DNA of 64,000 bases, from positions 6,532,001 to 6,596,000 of the forward strand of contig OZ005618.1 in the NCBI GenBank assembly GCA_963930655.1, in the 5' to 3' direction. The notes below the pieces were generated by a model. That model was not told the origin of the DNA, searched no databases, and was given only the letters and a program-made list of their open reading frames with translations. Position 1 is the stretch's first letter. Each line of letters starts with the position of its first letter. The translations under genes and the position numbers were made by a program. This stretch comes from Myrica gale. Lineage: Eukaryota; Streptophyta; Magnoliopsida; Fagales; Myricaceae. This document shows, piece after piece, positions 1 to 12,900 of this stretch.

Positions 1-1442
1 GCTTTCTGTGGTAGTTGAATCTGAGAGATAAAATCAGCAGCACTATAATTGTGGTGAAGAAGATTAAAAAACCAAATTAGAATGAGAGGTTGCTCAATGC
101 CCCTCAACTCGTGTCACTTGAACATCTAGAATTGAGGTGCAATTACTACGGTCTACCGAACTAGATCCATCTTCAAAACCTCAAAAGAATTATATTCTCA
201 CCAATTGCCAGAAATGAAAAGCAAAAGTGCCTTAAATGCAGCAGTACCCGGTGTAGAGTTGGGATTTGACCTGTACTTTCTGGAGGGCCCTTGGGCCTTG
301 GCCTTGTCTTTCTTTAGCACTTACTTTCGGCAAGGGAACCTTCTTGGGTGATAGACTAGCTACTTGATAAAGGCTCAAACTGATATAAGCATGGCAGGTG
401 CGAATATGAATGCAGTGTTGGGACCTGATAATTTATTATTTTTAGTGACTGAGAAATGCATATCATCAGGGAAAGGGAAGGAGAGAGAGAGATAATACTT
501 GTGGCAGCCATTGCACATATATTTGTGATCTATGCCCCGAGACCAAGGGAAATTGTCTCACAGAGCAATCAAAGAACGATAATGGTCTTCTGGTCGTTGT
601 TCTCCTTTTCAAGTTCCCACAACGCAAGGCTGTGATAATTATTAAGGTAGTTGCCGTCCATGCAGATGCTTGCCTAGTTCATGATTGATTGCGTCTGATA
701 ACATTAAGAAGAATTTTGCTCTGACTTTTCTAAAACTCAGAACGTAGGGGAACCTGAAAACATATTGAAATTTGTTGTTAACCATATAATTTTTCCAAAC
801 AGCGAAGATTTTCAAGTTTCACAACAAATTAAACTATGGGGAACATTCACAGCATCGTTAGGATCGAAATCCCTCCTCCCCGAAGAAGAGCCCATGATCT
901 TGATCATTCTTACTAGTTATAAATTTCTAAGAAAAGACTGTTCCATTTGGAAGAGACCGAGGGGTTCTGGTTTCCCAACTGGGTTAGGAGAATCTACGCC
1001 CAATGGACTCCACTACAAGCAGTAGGATCGAAATCCCTCCACTAAAATGTTTTACTTCTTTTGGGTAGGGGGTCAAGGACTTTCAGAATCATAATTTAGA
1101 AGCTTTCGCAAATCAGTCCAACCTATGGACCAGACAATCTGATGCTTAGAACTTTAGTAAGCATGGTCACGTCCCAGACAATCTCAAATGTAAACTCTCT
1201 CTATTTGAAATGCTGCTATTTCGTTCAGACGTATCAAAACTCCAAGAGCGAACCAAAACAGAGCGTGTCAATAATTCTACCCTTCCCTACAAGAAAAGGG
1301 AAAACCACTCATATTTAGAAACTCCATTGGGACAAAATGCTACGATAGGTAGGTGTTGTTTGTTTACTGAAATTTTGGAGAATATTAACAAAAATTTTGA
1401 GAATCTTTTGAATGTTGAAATTTATTGGTATTTGTGAAAAGT
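1..1442. other. Left-edge spacer, no gene recognised
   Basis: No reading frame here resembles a known family and none has plant-like splice structure. The only internal structure I see is an 18-base direct repeat, TAGGATCGAAATCCCTCC, at 859-876 and 1023-1040. The stretch may be old transposon sequence. Confidence 0.5.
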
Positions 1443-1545
1443 AGGGGTGAAAAACCGCATTTCCGGTCCTCATATATTCAAGGACCGGATCGGACCACTT
1501 ATAAATGGTCCGGTCCGGTTCGGTCTACTGAAATGCGGTCCGGTC
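1443..1545. repeat. Remnant of a hAT-like transposon end
   Basis: The stretch opens with TAGGGGTGAAAAACCG, followed by GGTCCGGTCC-type repeats and a short inverted pair (ACCGCATTT near the start, AAATGCGGT near the end). Many plant hAT elements end with a TAGGGGTG-like tip and subterminal repeats of this kind. Only one end is visible, and it runs directly into the potassium-transporter fragment, so the family call is tentative. Confidence 0.35.
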
Positions 1546-2104
1546 TACACTAATTTGGTGACTGGGGTCCCGGCTATTTTTGGACACTTTGTGACTAATT
1601 TACCTGCATTCCATCAAGTGTTTGTATTTGTCTACATAAATGTGGGTGAAACAGAACGGATTTTAATTAGTAGGGTAGGCCCAAAGGAGTGCGACATGTT
1701 CCGGTGCATCTTGAGGTATGGATACAAAGACCTACACCAATAAACTTTACAATTTCGAAAACATATTGGTGTCTAGACTGGTACTCTTTGTAGAAACTGA
1801 GGAAAAAAGTGTATAAAAAGAAACAGTTGCTTTATAGTACTGAAGAGGAGGACAATGTGAGGTCTTCACGTGATGGTCAAGTGATGACCTCTGGTATTGG
1901 GCTGGTGAAAAGATTTCTTCTTACAGACGAGTCTCTGCATATTTTGAAAGCTAAAGAATCGGGAGTCACCTATATTTTTGGGCATTCCTATGCGAAGGCA
2001 AAGAAATCATCCCCTGTTTTGAAGAAATTTGTTGTCGATGTAGTATCTGCTTTTCTGAGCAAGAATTGCACTGATCCTATTGTTCCGGTGAACGTGTCTC
2101 CTAT
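1546..2104 (+). pseudogene. Broken fragment of KUP1-type potassium transporter (last exon)
   Basis: This is a partial copy of the last exon of the complete transporter gene at 9971-14203, in opposite orientation. It starts at the residues matching [16 protein letters not shown] and ends near the residues matching NVLVNVAP, about 30 codons short of the parental stop. By eye it is well over 90 percent identical. It lacks 21 bases encoding IKSVQVPY and carries in-frame stops and small indels, so it is dead. Because it lies wholly inside one exon, it cannot be told whether it came through RNA or DNA. Its right edge abuts the 3' end of a LINE on the other strand; its left edge abuts a hAT-like terminus. 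Confidence 0.93.
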
Positions 2105-5100
2105 GTGGGTGACCCATAATGTGAGTCTGAACCGCCCATTTAGCAATCTTGTGAGCAAGACGATTCTGCTTCCTAAAAATCCAAGATAGCTTCCAATTGG
2201 GATGAAGGTCTAAGAAATCATGGCAAGCCCGACAATCTGCAACTACATATCCCTCCATATCCTTGCCACTATGTGTGATCACTGTGTATGCATTCAAGAA
2301 ATCACCCTCCAATTCAACTGATTGCCAAGATCCGTCATATGCCATTATGCATGACATAAGTGCAGCCTTGATTTCACCCCAAAAAGTTGAGCAACCGGTA
2401 CATAAGATGTCCTTACTTGGAGGATCTCACCTTCATGATTTCTACAGACAACAGCAATGACCGAAAAGCTGGTTCTACAAGTCACATTAAAGTTGATTTT
2501 AACAGTTGGAGATGCAAGGGGAGACCATGTAACACGAAGCTCCTCATCTTTAGCTTTCCAGGCGTTAAAAGTGTTCCCGAAATCTTCTCAGAATGACTAG
2601 CAAAACATCCAAAGGATCTAGAATGAGACCTTGATGGACAGAAAGATTACGAAACATCCAAATCGAGTTCATAGCAATAGCAGCTCACATCAAAAAAGGT
2701 CTTTATAAACATTATCAAAACCCATTTCTTTATGAGAATAGCATAGCATATGAATCCATTGGGCTATATTAACAAGACAAAGAGCACTACTATGGATTGG
2801 CCTCGGCCTTTGCCTCCAAATGATTTGAGCTAATGGGCATTGAAGAAACAGATGCTCAGCAGTGTCAATCTCATTGAAACAAATCTGACATGCAGCAAAT
2901 TCCTCATCAAAAGAAGACATAAATGCCGTCATTTTCTCTCTCGGAGGAAGAACATTCTGGGCTAATTCCCACAACATAAATGTTAAGCGATTATGCAACT
3001 TCTTAGCCCAAAGTTTTTTTTCCAACATTTAGCCTCCCAACCAATTCTACAGTGCAAATGACTTGCCTGATCAAGTACATAGGCAGACTTCGCTACAAAT
3101 TTACTACTGGGGTCTATAGTCCAAAAGAGAGAATCATCCTCATTGGTACTTGTGAGTGGTATATTTAAAATTTCTCGAGCACATTTAGGTGTAAATAGGC
3201 AGTGAACAAGTTAATGTTTCCAGCACAAAGAATGTCAATCAATAAGCTGACGCACTTTAGAGTAATAATCATATAACTGACAAGTGGGATGCAAAATAGC
3301 TAAATGTTGAGGCATATTGGGCACCCATGGGTCAGTCCAAATATTAATCTTTCTACCATTTCGGACTAAAAAGCAGGCACTAGCTTTGCTTATGCCTTGC
3401 CAAAACCAGGAGGAACCTCCAACAGCTACATTTTCAAACAAATGGTGATTTTTACGATACTTAGCCGAAATACTTTGGGTCCACAATGAATTGAGATTTT
3501 TCAGAATCAATCATCCCAATTTGGAAATCAAGGTACAATTCATGTCATGCGTCCTCCTAATACCCAGACCACCCACATCCTTGGGTCTACAAATAACAGA
3601 CCAAGTCATAGGGGTAAAATTCATGCATCCTCCTAATACCCAGACCACCCACATCCTTGGGTCTACAAATGACATCTCAAGCCATAGGAGTAAAATTCCG
3701 AATTTTCTTCTAGGAAAAACCCCAAAAGAAGTTTTTCATGAGTATCAATTTCTTTGCACCATGATTTAGGAAGAAGGAAGGTGGACATAACATATGAAGG
3801 TAAAGCACTTGCAACGACTTTAATAAGAGTGCATCTACCTTCTTGAGAGAGACACTTGGCCTTCCACCCTTCTAATCGATTAAAAACTCTTTCTTTAATC
3901 TCTTGCAGTGCCAGTTTCTTTGACTTGGGAATATGGAGGGGTAGCCCCAAGTATTTACCCTCAAATTTATGCTTCAGTATACCCAATTGATTGTCAATAG
4001 TAGCAGTAGAGGATCCTGACATGTTTCGGCTAAAAAAGAGACTAGATTTCCCCTTATTTACAATATGCTCCGACCAAGCAGAATACTTGCCAATAGCATC
4101 TAAGATGACCTGACCTTCGCCCAACTTGGCTCTACAAAACACCATTAGATCATCAACAAACATAAGATCGTAATGGTAGAGGCAGCACGAAAGATTTTAA
4201 TTCCATGTATAATGTTTTGGTGCCCTAATCTGGTAAGAAACATAGTTATAATTTCAACATAAATGATAAACAAAAATGGAGATAATGGGTCTCCTTGGTG
4301 AAGGCCAAGATGAGGAACAAAATAGCCATAAGGAGAACCGTTAAACAAAATAGAATTTGAAACAATAGATATACACTGAAAAATCATTTGCTGCCATTTA
4401 TCATTGAAGCCTAGACATTTCAACACCTCAACTAAATAATTTCATTCAATTCTGTCATAGGCTTTCTCCATGTCAAGTTTAAAATCCATTAGGCCGCCTC
4501 TACCAGTTTTATGCTTCATAGTGTGAATAATCTCGTGCACAAGTATGTTATTCTCTTGAATCATTCGGCCTGGCATAAACTAGCCTGCAATAGAAAGATA
4601 ATTTTTTGCAACAAGGGATGAAGACGTGCAGCCATAATTTTAGAAATTATTTTGTAATGCACATTACATAAACTGATAGATTGAAAATGGCTCACCAAAG
4701 AGGAGTTCTCACGCTTAGGGATGAGCACGATGTTGCTATGATTCATTTGCTTAAGTAAATGACCCGATTCAAAGAAACGTTGCACAATGAGAATAACATC
4801 ATGCTTGACAATGTCCCAAAATTTTTGATAAAAGAGTGCAAATACCATCAAGTCCGAGAGCTTTAGAAGCACTAATACTTTTCACTGCAGCAAAAATTTT
4901 CAGCTTCAGATGGTGCACTACAAAGACTCTCATTATCAGCCTCTGTATGACACAGGGAATATGCTCTGTCAGATTAGAGTCCAAAACAGGCTATGAAGAT
5001 TGAAAGAGGGATTGTATAAACCCGCAAATGTGGTCACCAATGTCCTGGTCTATTATCCAGCCATCCTCCATCCTCTATCTTGAGATATTCAATAGTAATC

Positions 5101-6612
5101 CTCCGCCTTCGAATAATCGTAAAGAGGTGGAAGTAGCGGGTATTCAAATCCAGCATAGCAAGCATTCGACTCACGATTTCTGCTTCCATAGAATTTCCTT
5201 TCTTGTTAATTGGTCCTATAAAGCAAGTTGAATGAATGATTCCTTTTCCTCCGTTTTTGCTGAGGGAGTCAAGGCTTGGACTTTACTTAATTTAGACTGT
5301 AATAATCGGATTTGCTCTTGAATGAGACCGAATGTGTCTCTATTCCATTTTCTCAACGCTAGTTTAAGAGCTTGGATTTTTTTACAAAAACACAAAGTTG
5401 GGGACCCTGGACCACGGTATGACCATGTGTTTTCAATAACAGCTTTGCAAGAATTATTCCTTAACCAAAAGGCTTCAAACCAAAATTATTTCAAAAGTCC
5501 ATGTTGTTCTCCATATGTATCTAGAAAAATTGCAGCATGGTCTAAAGCAAATCGAGGGCAGTGTTTAATAAAGGCTCACGAAAAGAGGAGACACCAATCA
5601 CCGTTTGCAATGCCTCGATCTAGGCGTTCTCGAATGAAAGCTTTGCCACCACGTTTATTACTCCAAGTGAACAGTGTACCCTGGAATCCAAGGTCTACAA
5701 GACCTTAAGCCCTCATAAAGGACCTTAGGCTACCATGAGAGGATTCTACAAAGGATTGACCTCACCATTTATCTGTTTGATCAGCAAGAGCATTAAAATC
5801 TCTTATACAAGTCCAGGCGCCCGAAAAATGATCTATCGTGGCATTCAACGTGTTCCAAAAGGCTATTATTTCATGCCAAACTGAAGGTTCATGCACCAAT
5901 GTCAACATCCAGGGTGTATGAGGAGGATCTGAAAAAAATGACCAAGTTGATAATATGAGGAGAAATCTACGTTACTTCAAAGTCAACCCATATGAGGAGA
6001 AATCCACGTTAATCATCCTCTCCTTCCATGCGGCGAGCAGCCAAGATGATGATGGAAACCAACACTGTTAAAAGGTGTCTATACAGAATGGGTTTTAGGT
6101 TCATCAATACAAATGTAGTCAGGAGAATGCATCTTGACCAAAGCTCGAAGTGCTCGAACTGTCGGGGCTTCGGCTAAGTCTCGACAGTTCCAATATAGGA
6201 GCCTCATGGCCCGAGGGGGACGTTGATAAGGCCTACCTCCACGGCTGCAACTTCAGATGAGAAAAAATTAGGACCAGAGAGAGAATAAGACAATAGCTTC
6301 GATTTACCCTTGTCCATTGACTTCTTCTTAGGGAGTGGAGTAGGAAGAAGAAGACCCACATGTTTACTAGCTTTATTGAAAATTCAGAGAGTTGCAGTAG
6401 GGACATCTTCCTCTTCAATGGTGATTTTGGATTTGGAACGGTGCCGAATACTGGGTGAAGAAGGTGCAGATATGTGGATGGATAAATAGGGGAGATTGGT
6501 ATTACGAGAAAGGAAAGATTTTTTAGCAATGATGGGAGATGAGTTACGAGAGATTGGGCTTAAGTGTTGTGAGAAGAATAAATATTCAGGATCGTCAAGG
6601 AGTAGATAAATG
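2105..6612 (-). mobile_element. Degenerate plant LINE (L1-type), nearly full ORF2
   Basis: Read on the minus strand, the element shows the end of ORF1 (about 6600-6210), then ORF2 starting at the ATG at 6207 with MRLLYWNC, typical of the apurinic endonuclease start. Further endonuclease motifs follow (WTCIRDFNALAD near 5800; VDLGFQGTLFTWSN near 5680). Reverse transcriptase motifs are LIPK and ISLCNVHYKIISKI (about 4750-4650), GLHQGDPLSPFLF (about 4300) and FVDD (about 4155). A zf-RVT region (about 3020-2700) and an RNase H-like C-terminus (LDLHPNWKLSW, about 2250-2110) complete it. Many stops and frameshifts split ORF2, so it is not mobile. No poly(A) tail follows: the 3' end stops in the RNase H region, directly against the transporter fragment. 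Confidence 0.93.
3552..3703. repeat. 76-bp tandem duplication inside the LINE
   Basis: A segment beginning TCCTCCTAATACCCAGACC occurs at 3552 and again at 3628, and the two copies are almost identical for about 70 bases. The duplication lies in the stretch between the reverse-transcriptase domain and the zf-RVT region and adds to the frame damage. The closeness of the copies points to a fairly recent replication-slippage event. Confidence 0.85.
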
Positions 6613-8780
6613 TAAATAAAATCAGCAATCACAAAAGACACTAAGATTTAAGTGGTTTGGCTTGGAGACCTACGTCCACTAGCGAAAACTCAAGAAGAAA
6701 TTCACTATAAGAAAGATTGAGTACAAAGAGTGGTAACACAACACTCAAGCTCAAAGCCCTAATACACCCAATTTTCTCACACACAAAAAAGATGAGAATA
6801 TCAACAGAGCCCTCTTAATATTCTGCGACTCTTTTCTCTCGTCTCTCTATTGGGTTTTCTCGCTACTCTTCACTTCGAAACAACTCTTCTCCTTTTAAAG
6901 TTGCACTCGACGAACATCGTGTGCATTTCTATAAATGCAAAATCATGCTATGCGGCTATAGGACGACTATAGCCTATAAGTGAAAGTAAGAATGAAATCC
7001 AATGCATGAATGCATTTATTGTTCATAAATGCAAAAGATGTGAAGGCTTCGACAAGCTGCAAATTTACAGCTTGTCTTGAAGCTTGTCGCTCACCTTTGA
7101 AAAAGCAACCTTTCATTTTGTCAAATGAACAACATTCATTTAATGTCATGTTGAAATTGTTGTTGGCTTTTGTGCACAATCGAGATTTTGACGATTACAA
7201 TAAATGGATGAGTTTACAAATTGGACATCTTCAAAGACAAAGACAACTTGACGAAAAGAGTCAAACCTTGAAGAAAGAAGAACAAGATGATGCAAGGAGC
7301 TAAAAGTGAAGTTTCAAGACCTTAGGGTATAATCCTTGTAACTCTTTATTCCACATTTGACAAGGATTTGAATCACGCACTTGCATATCTTTCAAAACGT
7401 CTATAAACCGTTTTACCTTTTGTTTGAAAGATTAAAATGTTTTTAAAGGTTTCAAAACACCCCAAATATATTCCTAAATTCTTCATATACTTATGAGAAT
7501 TAAGTCTTTAAAATTGAGTGTTTAAAAGTGGTCAAAAACATGTTTTTAAATGAACCGGTCGATGAACTTTGTGTAGCGGTCGACCTCTACATGAAGCGGT
7601 CGATCATTGACAGCATTCAAATTTATGACCGTTGGGCAACGGCTACTTGAACCGGTAGACCGGTACATGAAGCGGTCGACCGGTACAACGGTAAAATTGT
7701 CAAATCGACCCCCAACGGCTATAAACGACTAGTTTTCATATGTGGCCTATAAATACACATCCAAAACGTCTAAAATTATACACCAACGACCACATATCAT
7801 TTCTATAGTTTGAGAAATATTCTAACCCTTCCTATTCTATATTTCTCATAGCATTCACACAAAACACATTTTCATATCCTTGTCTTTGTGTGAATCAAGA
7901 GATAGAGCTTGCATTTTTATATCTACTCATTGAGAGAGTTTTGTTCATCTATCTTCATATCCAAGAGAGTGTTTCCTTTAGTGAGGTTGTTCACTAAAGA
8001 AGAAACTTAGAGAGTGTATATCTCAAGCTTGTTAGGTTGTGAGTGGTGAGCCCGAAAAACCACTTGGGTGGGTTTGAGTGTTGATCCCGGGAAAACACTT
8101 GTACGGTTCACTAGCACCCGGAAGCTAGTGTGTAAAGCTATTGGTTGAAGATAGTGGAAAACCTCAAGGCTCGGTGAAGGAGCTTGAGGGGTGGATGTAG
8201 GCGGGTTTGCCAAACCACCTAAAAATCGAGTGTTTGCTTCTCTTTATCCCTACTCTTTACTTTCAGCACATACTTACTCTTATTACATATTATATTTGTG
8301 CTAAAGTAGTATTTACTTGCAAACACATCTTTGGGGGTCAATACCGAAAAATTTAGAAAACCAATTTACCCCCCCCCCTCTTAGGTTGCCTTAATCCTGA
8401 AACTAGGACTCATCAATTGCTATTCAACATGTAGGACAACTTAACTTTTCATAAACCAAGCCACACACACGTAACAAATCTCCACCTTGGCTTGGATTCT
8501 ATCAAGCCATAAATCTCTTCAAGTTGTCTCCTCCAAAAGACCCCTAAGGGCCTTCACAAACTGTGAACACCAATTAAGTCCAAGCATTGCCTGAGCTTCA
8601 GCACTGGAACTGACTTAGTCAATATATCCGCTGGATTTTCTGTTGTAGCGATCTTTTTCGCTATGATCGCACCATGTGTCATAACCTCTCGAAGGAAATG
8701 ATATATGACATCAATGTGTTTGGTCATCTCATGATACATTTGATTTTTGGTCAAATGTATTGCGCTCTTAACATTTAATT
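6613..8780 (-). mobile_element. Copia-type LTR element fossil: end of pol plus 3' LTR, interrupted
   Basis: On the minus strand, about 8775-8555 encodes the end of a Ty1/copia RNase H (YHEMTKHIDV, ENPADILTK, CLDLIGVHSL). A purine-rich tract near 8490 is followed by a likely LTR start (TGTTACGTGTG). The last part of that LTR seems to lie at about 6960-6613, with the stretch GTGGACGTAGGTCTCC typical of plant Copia LTR ends. Between the two pieces sits another LTR in opposite orientation. The element is broken: most of the internal region and the other LTR are absent. Its LTR end meets the LINE ORF1 region. Confidence 0.75.
7150..8400 (+). mobile_element. Solo LTR nested in the Copia LTR
   Basis: This block reads as an LTR on the plus strand: a possible TGTTGAAATT start near 7149, a promoter-like stretch with CCTATAAATAC at about 7746, a long leader, and near the right edge the motif CCCCCCCTCTTAGGTTGCC that often lies at or beside the 3' end of plant Copia LTRs. 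No internal region follows, so it looks like a solo LTR inserted in the minus-strand Copia LTR. Both edges are approximate. A set of CGGTCGACC-like repeats lies at 7555-7690. Confidence 0.55.
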
Positions 8781-9970
8781 TGAAAACATGATTGCTGAAG
8801 ATTTAAGGAATTCTACGGGCTAGAATCCCTTGGAAAGGATCATACTCTTGTATGAGTAACTGTTAAATGTTTCCCTAATAATTTTAGATGATATTAATCT
8901 CTATGTGCACAGTCAAGATATTTATCGTTTATGCTTCTTCATAATCCATATTGTATCTAGTTAGTACATTTCTATAATTAATTTATATGACTCCTTTTTT
9001 ATTAATTCCATTTTGTTTTTGGATATTGATGATGAATCTATTGCACTTGCATATACATACTAACCTGGCTCAACTGGGTCATACAGTAAAAGACTTAATG
9101 CAGCAACAAATCTCAAGAGAGGCAGCTCACAGCCTAGGGATCCCCACTTTAATTTTTGGTATAATACTCGTGGAGAATTAAAGGTACACTGTGAGACTAA
9201 TCCACACAGTAACCAGGATCTTCTCAACCAGTACTGAGGCAATCCGGATGGGTTTATGTTCCCATTTTAATTGGGAGGGATTCAAACGTTGAGACTGACT
9301 CTGATCAGCGTGTCCAAATTCAAAAGAGATGGCTGCTAGCATGATACTTTTGCTCTATGAAGTTTAGTTTGCTCTATTACGTGAGTTAGGAGTTGACAAT
9401 TAGTATTGTGCTCTGCCTCAGGAGAGAGGTTCAGATGGGTAGGTAGGTGAAGCAATCGTCTAGGGCTTGAAAGGTTTCACATTACAGCCTACAAAATAAG
9501 AAACACTTTTATAAAATTAAAGTTGAAAAAAAACTAATATTATAGCCTATAAAATAGGGAACACTTTTATAAAATTAAAATTGAGAAAAAAAATCTAAAA
9601 CTTTGAAACTACCTCTAAAATTTATTAAAAAAAAATATTACTTGCGGCCGATGAATACATTGATTACAAGCTTACATATAAACAGATTAGCCACTAAAAC
9701 AGCAAAAACCTATAGATCGTCTAATACTAGCAATATCAAGTTTGTCAAGACGAACCAAATCTTTGTTTCCATGTGGTAAAGGAATGAAGGCAGCTTCAAA
9801 GAAGTAAGTGAAAAAAAATGCAAGTTTCAGTGGAATGCCAGTTCTGCTGTATGGATACAGGAGTATAGTATGCAAACCTAAAGAAGGTTGACAATATGTG
9901 ATCTGACTATATCACTTTCTGGGATGATCTTCTGAAACGCAGGAAACGCCTTTCTTTCATAGCTGTGATG
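8781..9970. other. Spacer downstream of the KUP1 gene
   Basis: No coding family is recognised. The rightmost few hundred bases should contain the 3' UTR of the transporter gene, which is transcribed towards lower coordinates. A short near-duplicate with AACACTTTTATAAAATTAAA occurs at about 9500 and 9558. Confidence 0.5.
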
Positions 9971-12900
9971 TTAGACATAGTAAATCATACCAACTTCTAG
10001 CAAAGAAGTAGGAGCCACGTTCACCAGAACATTAGGATGAGTGCAATTCTTGCTCAGAAAAGCATATACAATATTGACAACAAATTTCTTCAAAACAGGG
10101 GATGATTTCTTTGCCTTCGCATAGGAATGCCCAAAAATATAGGTGACTCCCGATTCTTTAGCTTTCAAAATATGCAGAGTCTCGTCCTTAAGAAGAAAAC
10201 TTTCCACCTGCCCAAAACCAGATGTCATCACTTGACCATCAAGTGAAGACCTCACATTGTCCTCCTCTTCAGTACTACATAAAGCAACTGTTTCTTTTGA
10301 TACACTTTTTTCTTCCTCAGTTTCTACGAAGTGTACCAGTTCAGACACCAATCTGTTTTCGAAATTGTAAGTTTCTTGGTGTAGGTCTTTGTATCCATAC
10401 CTCAAGATGCACCGGTACATGCCGCACTCCTTTGGGCCTACCCTACTAATTAAAATCCGTTCTGTTTCACCCACATAGGGAACTTGGACAGATTTTATGC
10501 AGACGAATACAAGCACTTGATGGAATGCAGGTAAATTAGTCACAAAGTGTCCAAAAATAGCCGGGACCCCAGTCACCAAATTAGTGTATACAAGTCCAAT
10601 TCCAGGGACTCGGACCATGCCGAGGCTTGGCCCGAAAGCCACTATCCTGTTCATCGAAATCTTGTTCTCCACATCAAATTGGTGTTTCTTCATTGTTCCG
10701 TAGTACCATATGTACATTACAGCCAAAAAACCAGAAGACATTATAAGTGCAATCCATGCACCCTCAGGTACCTTGAAAATACATGCTGAGATGTAAAGTA
10801 GTTCCATTGACCCAAACGACAAAAGAAATAAAACAGCAGTAATTATCTTCTGCTTCCACACAATTATCATCACTAGCACCATCAAGCAAGTTGTCACAAA
10901 CATAACAGTAGTAACCGCCAGCCCTGTATATTCAGCAGAACAACCAAGTTCATTCATGGACATGAAAGGTCTACAAGAAGAATTAGAAATCTGCATGTTT
11001 ACTTGATTGTTAGATTCATACCATATGCATGGCCCATCCTGTTTGTGTCCCTCAGACCGATTGTCACAGCTAAAGACAAGCACAGCAACAACCAATTGAC
11101 TTCAGGTATGTATATTTGCCCATATATTTTACTGGAAGTATGGACGATCCTAACATTAGGAAAACAGTTCAGTGCACAGCACTGGCTTATAATGGAGAAG
11201 GTAGCCGATATTACAGCCTGACTTCCTACCACAGCTGCAAAAGTGGCCACGATAAACACTGGCCAAAATACAGGTTCTGCATAGAAGACAATGCCATTAG
11301 CACAAGAAAAGAATGATACAAACCAATTGATGCTTTGATATGTTCTTGCCTGGTATGGCTTTATAGAAGCTTCTCTGAATATCTTCACGGTGCTTAGAGA
11401 GGAATGCAGCTTCACCCATATATGTGAGGAGCAAAGAGGGGTATACAAAAAATGTGAAGGCCATCTGGGATTTGAAAACACCAACTATCATGTAATAGGT
11501 TTTATGCTAAGAGAAGACATTGAAGTCCCACACATTCCCTAGAGTTCCACATTACCTTAATAGAGAGTGGAGAGAAATGACCCAAATTAGCAAACATCGC
11601 CTCCACACCTGAGACAATATTCTGCGTAAAACTATTTCCAGTAGCTCCTTTTAGCAACAAATAAACGGGAAGTCATATTGGAGTGGAGAACGACTTACCT
11701 GTGATTGCCAGAACCACTCCTCCCAAAGATACCCATCCTTCAACACTCATGGTTTTAAGTAACTTTAACATGTAAGTTGGAGAAAGTGCGCGATATATAT
11801 GAGGATTCCACTGGAATATATTGTATACACCAATGCCAGTAAGACAGAGAAGCCAAGCTGTAACAATTGGAGCGAACAAGAAAGCAACTCTGTGTGTTCC
11901 ATTGTGCTGAAGGGAGAAAAGCCCTACTAAAATGACGCATGAGATAATAACAACATAATCTGAAACAGAAGATAATAACTTTTAGGATTAGTAAATGGAG
12001 AGGTCTTTTGAAGGAAATAGGAAGTTGCAATATATTGAGCTGGACTTACTCTCGTGGAGTTCTGTGATCTTCAATTTGACTCCTGAAACTGCTGAAAGAA
12101 CTGAAAGACAAAACACATGCAAATCACTGAAGTATTATGTGGAAAATAAATCAGAAACAAAATTGGGAGGCCAGCAGATGCTCATTTAAACTCGCAACAA
12201 CTAAAAGTCTAAAAGTGCACACTTTTAACAGGTAGGATCTAAATGAAAGAGAAAATGCAGGTCCTTAATCACTTTGCCTTTAGCGTGAATAATCATCTCC
12301 AAAAAAATGATCTTTTTAGAAGTACAATCTAGGCTTCTGCATGATCAAATTCTTCACCTCCAAGTTCATTTTGAAAAGTTAGCTGTGAAATTTAAAATCA
12401 GTTAAATTAAGAACTTATCTGAAACATATCTACGATATGCAAAAATCTGATGTAAGATATACTTGAATCCATATCATGTCGACTAGACATGAATAAAGGC
12501 TGGTTAGTCAGGAAAATTCACACGGTGGAGCACATATAAGTCATGAAGAAAACAGCACCAGAGGCCAAGCACTACGCTAAATCCAGCTACCTGATATTGC
12601 AGGAGTGAGTACTCCATCTCCAATAGCCATACAGGTCCCAAGCAGTACAAAAATCAAAAGCCCTGTGCGAAATCTTGGGTGCTTCTCCAAGAATGATTTC
12701 AAAGCAGAACTCTGCCATGTGTCTGCAGATGCTTCTGTAAAATATGCAGGCAAACTCTCATCTACATCTTGGTGATTGGGTAGAATGCCGAGTCCTGCAT
12801 GTCGGCACAGAAGAGAATACAAGGCAAAGGTACCACCTGCATCATAGGTGAAAGTTCACATTGATAACCTTTTTTCTCTGTCTCAAATCTGCAGCCATGT

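Noticed and set aside
2007-2357. 116-codon minus-strand frame that could look like one protein
   Set aside because: Its first part is LINE RNase H and its second part is antisense potassium-transporter sequence; the frame crosses the join by chance.
5322-5708. 128-codon plus-strand frame
   Set aside because: It lies antisense to the LINE endonuclease region, whose family motifs are on the minus strand.
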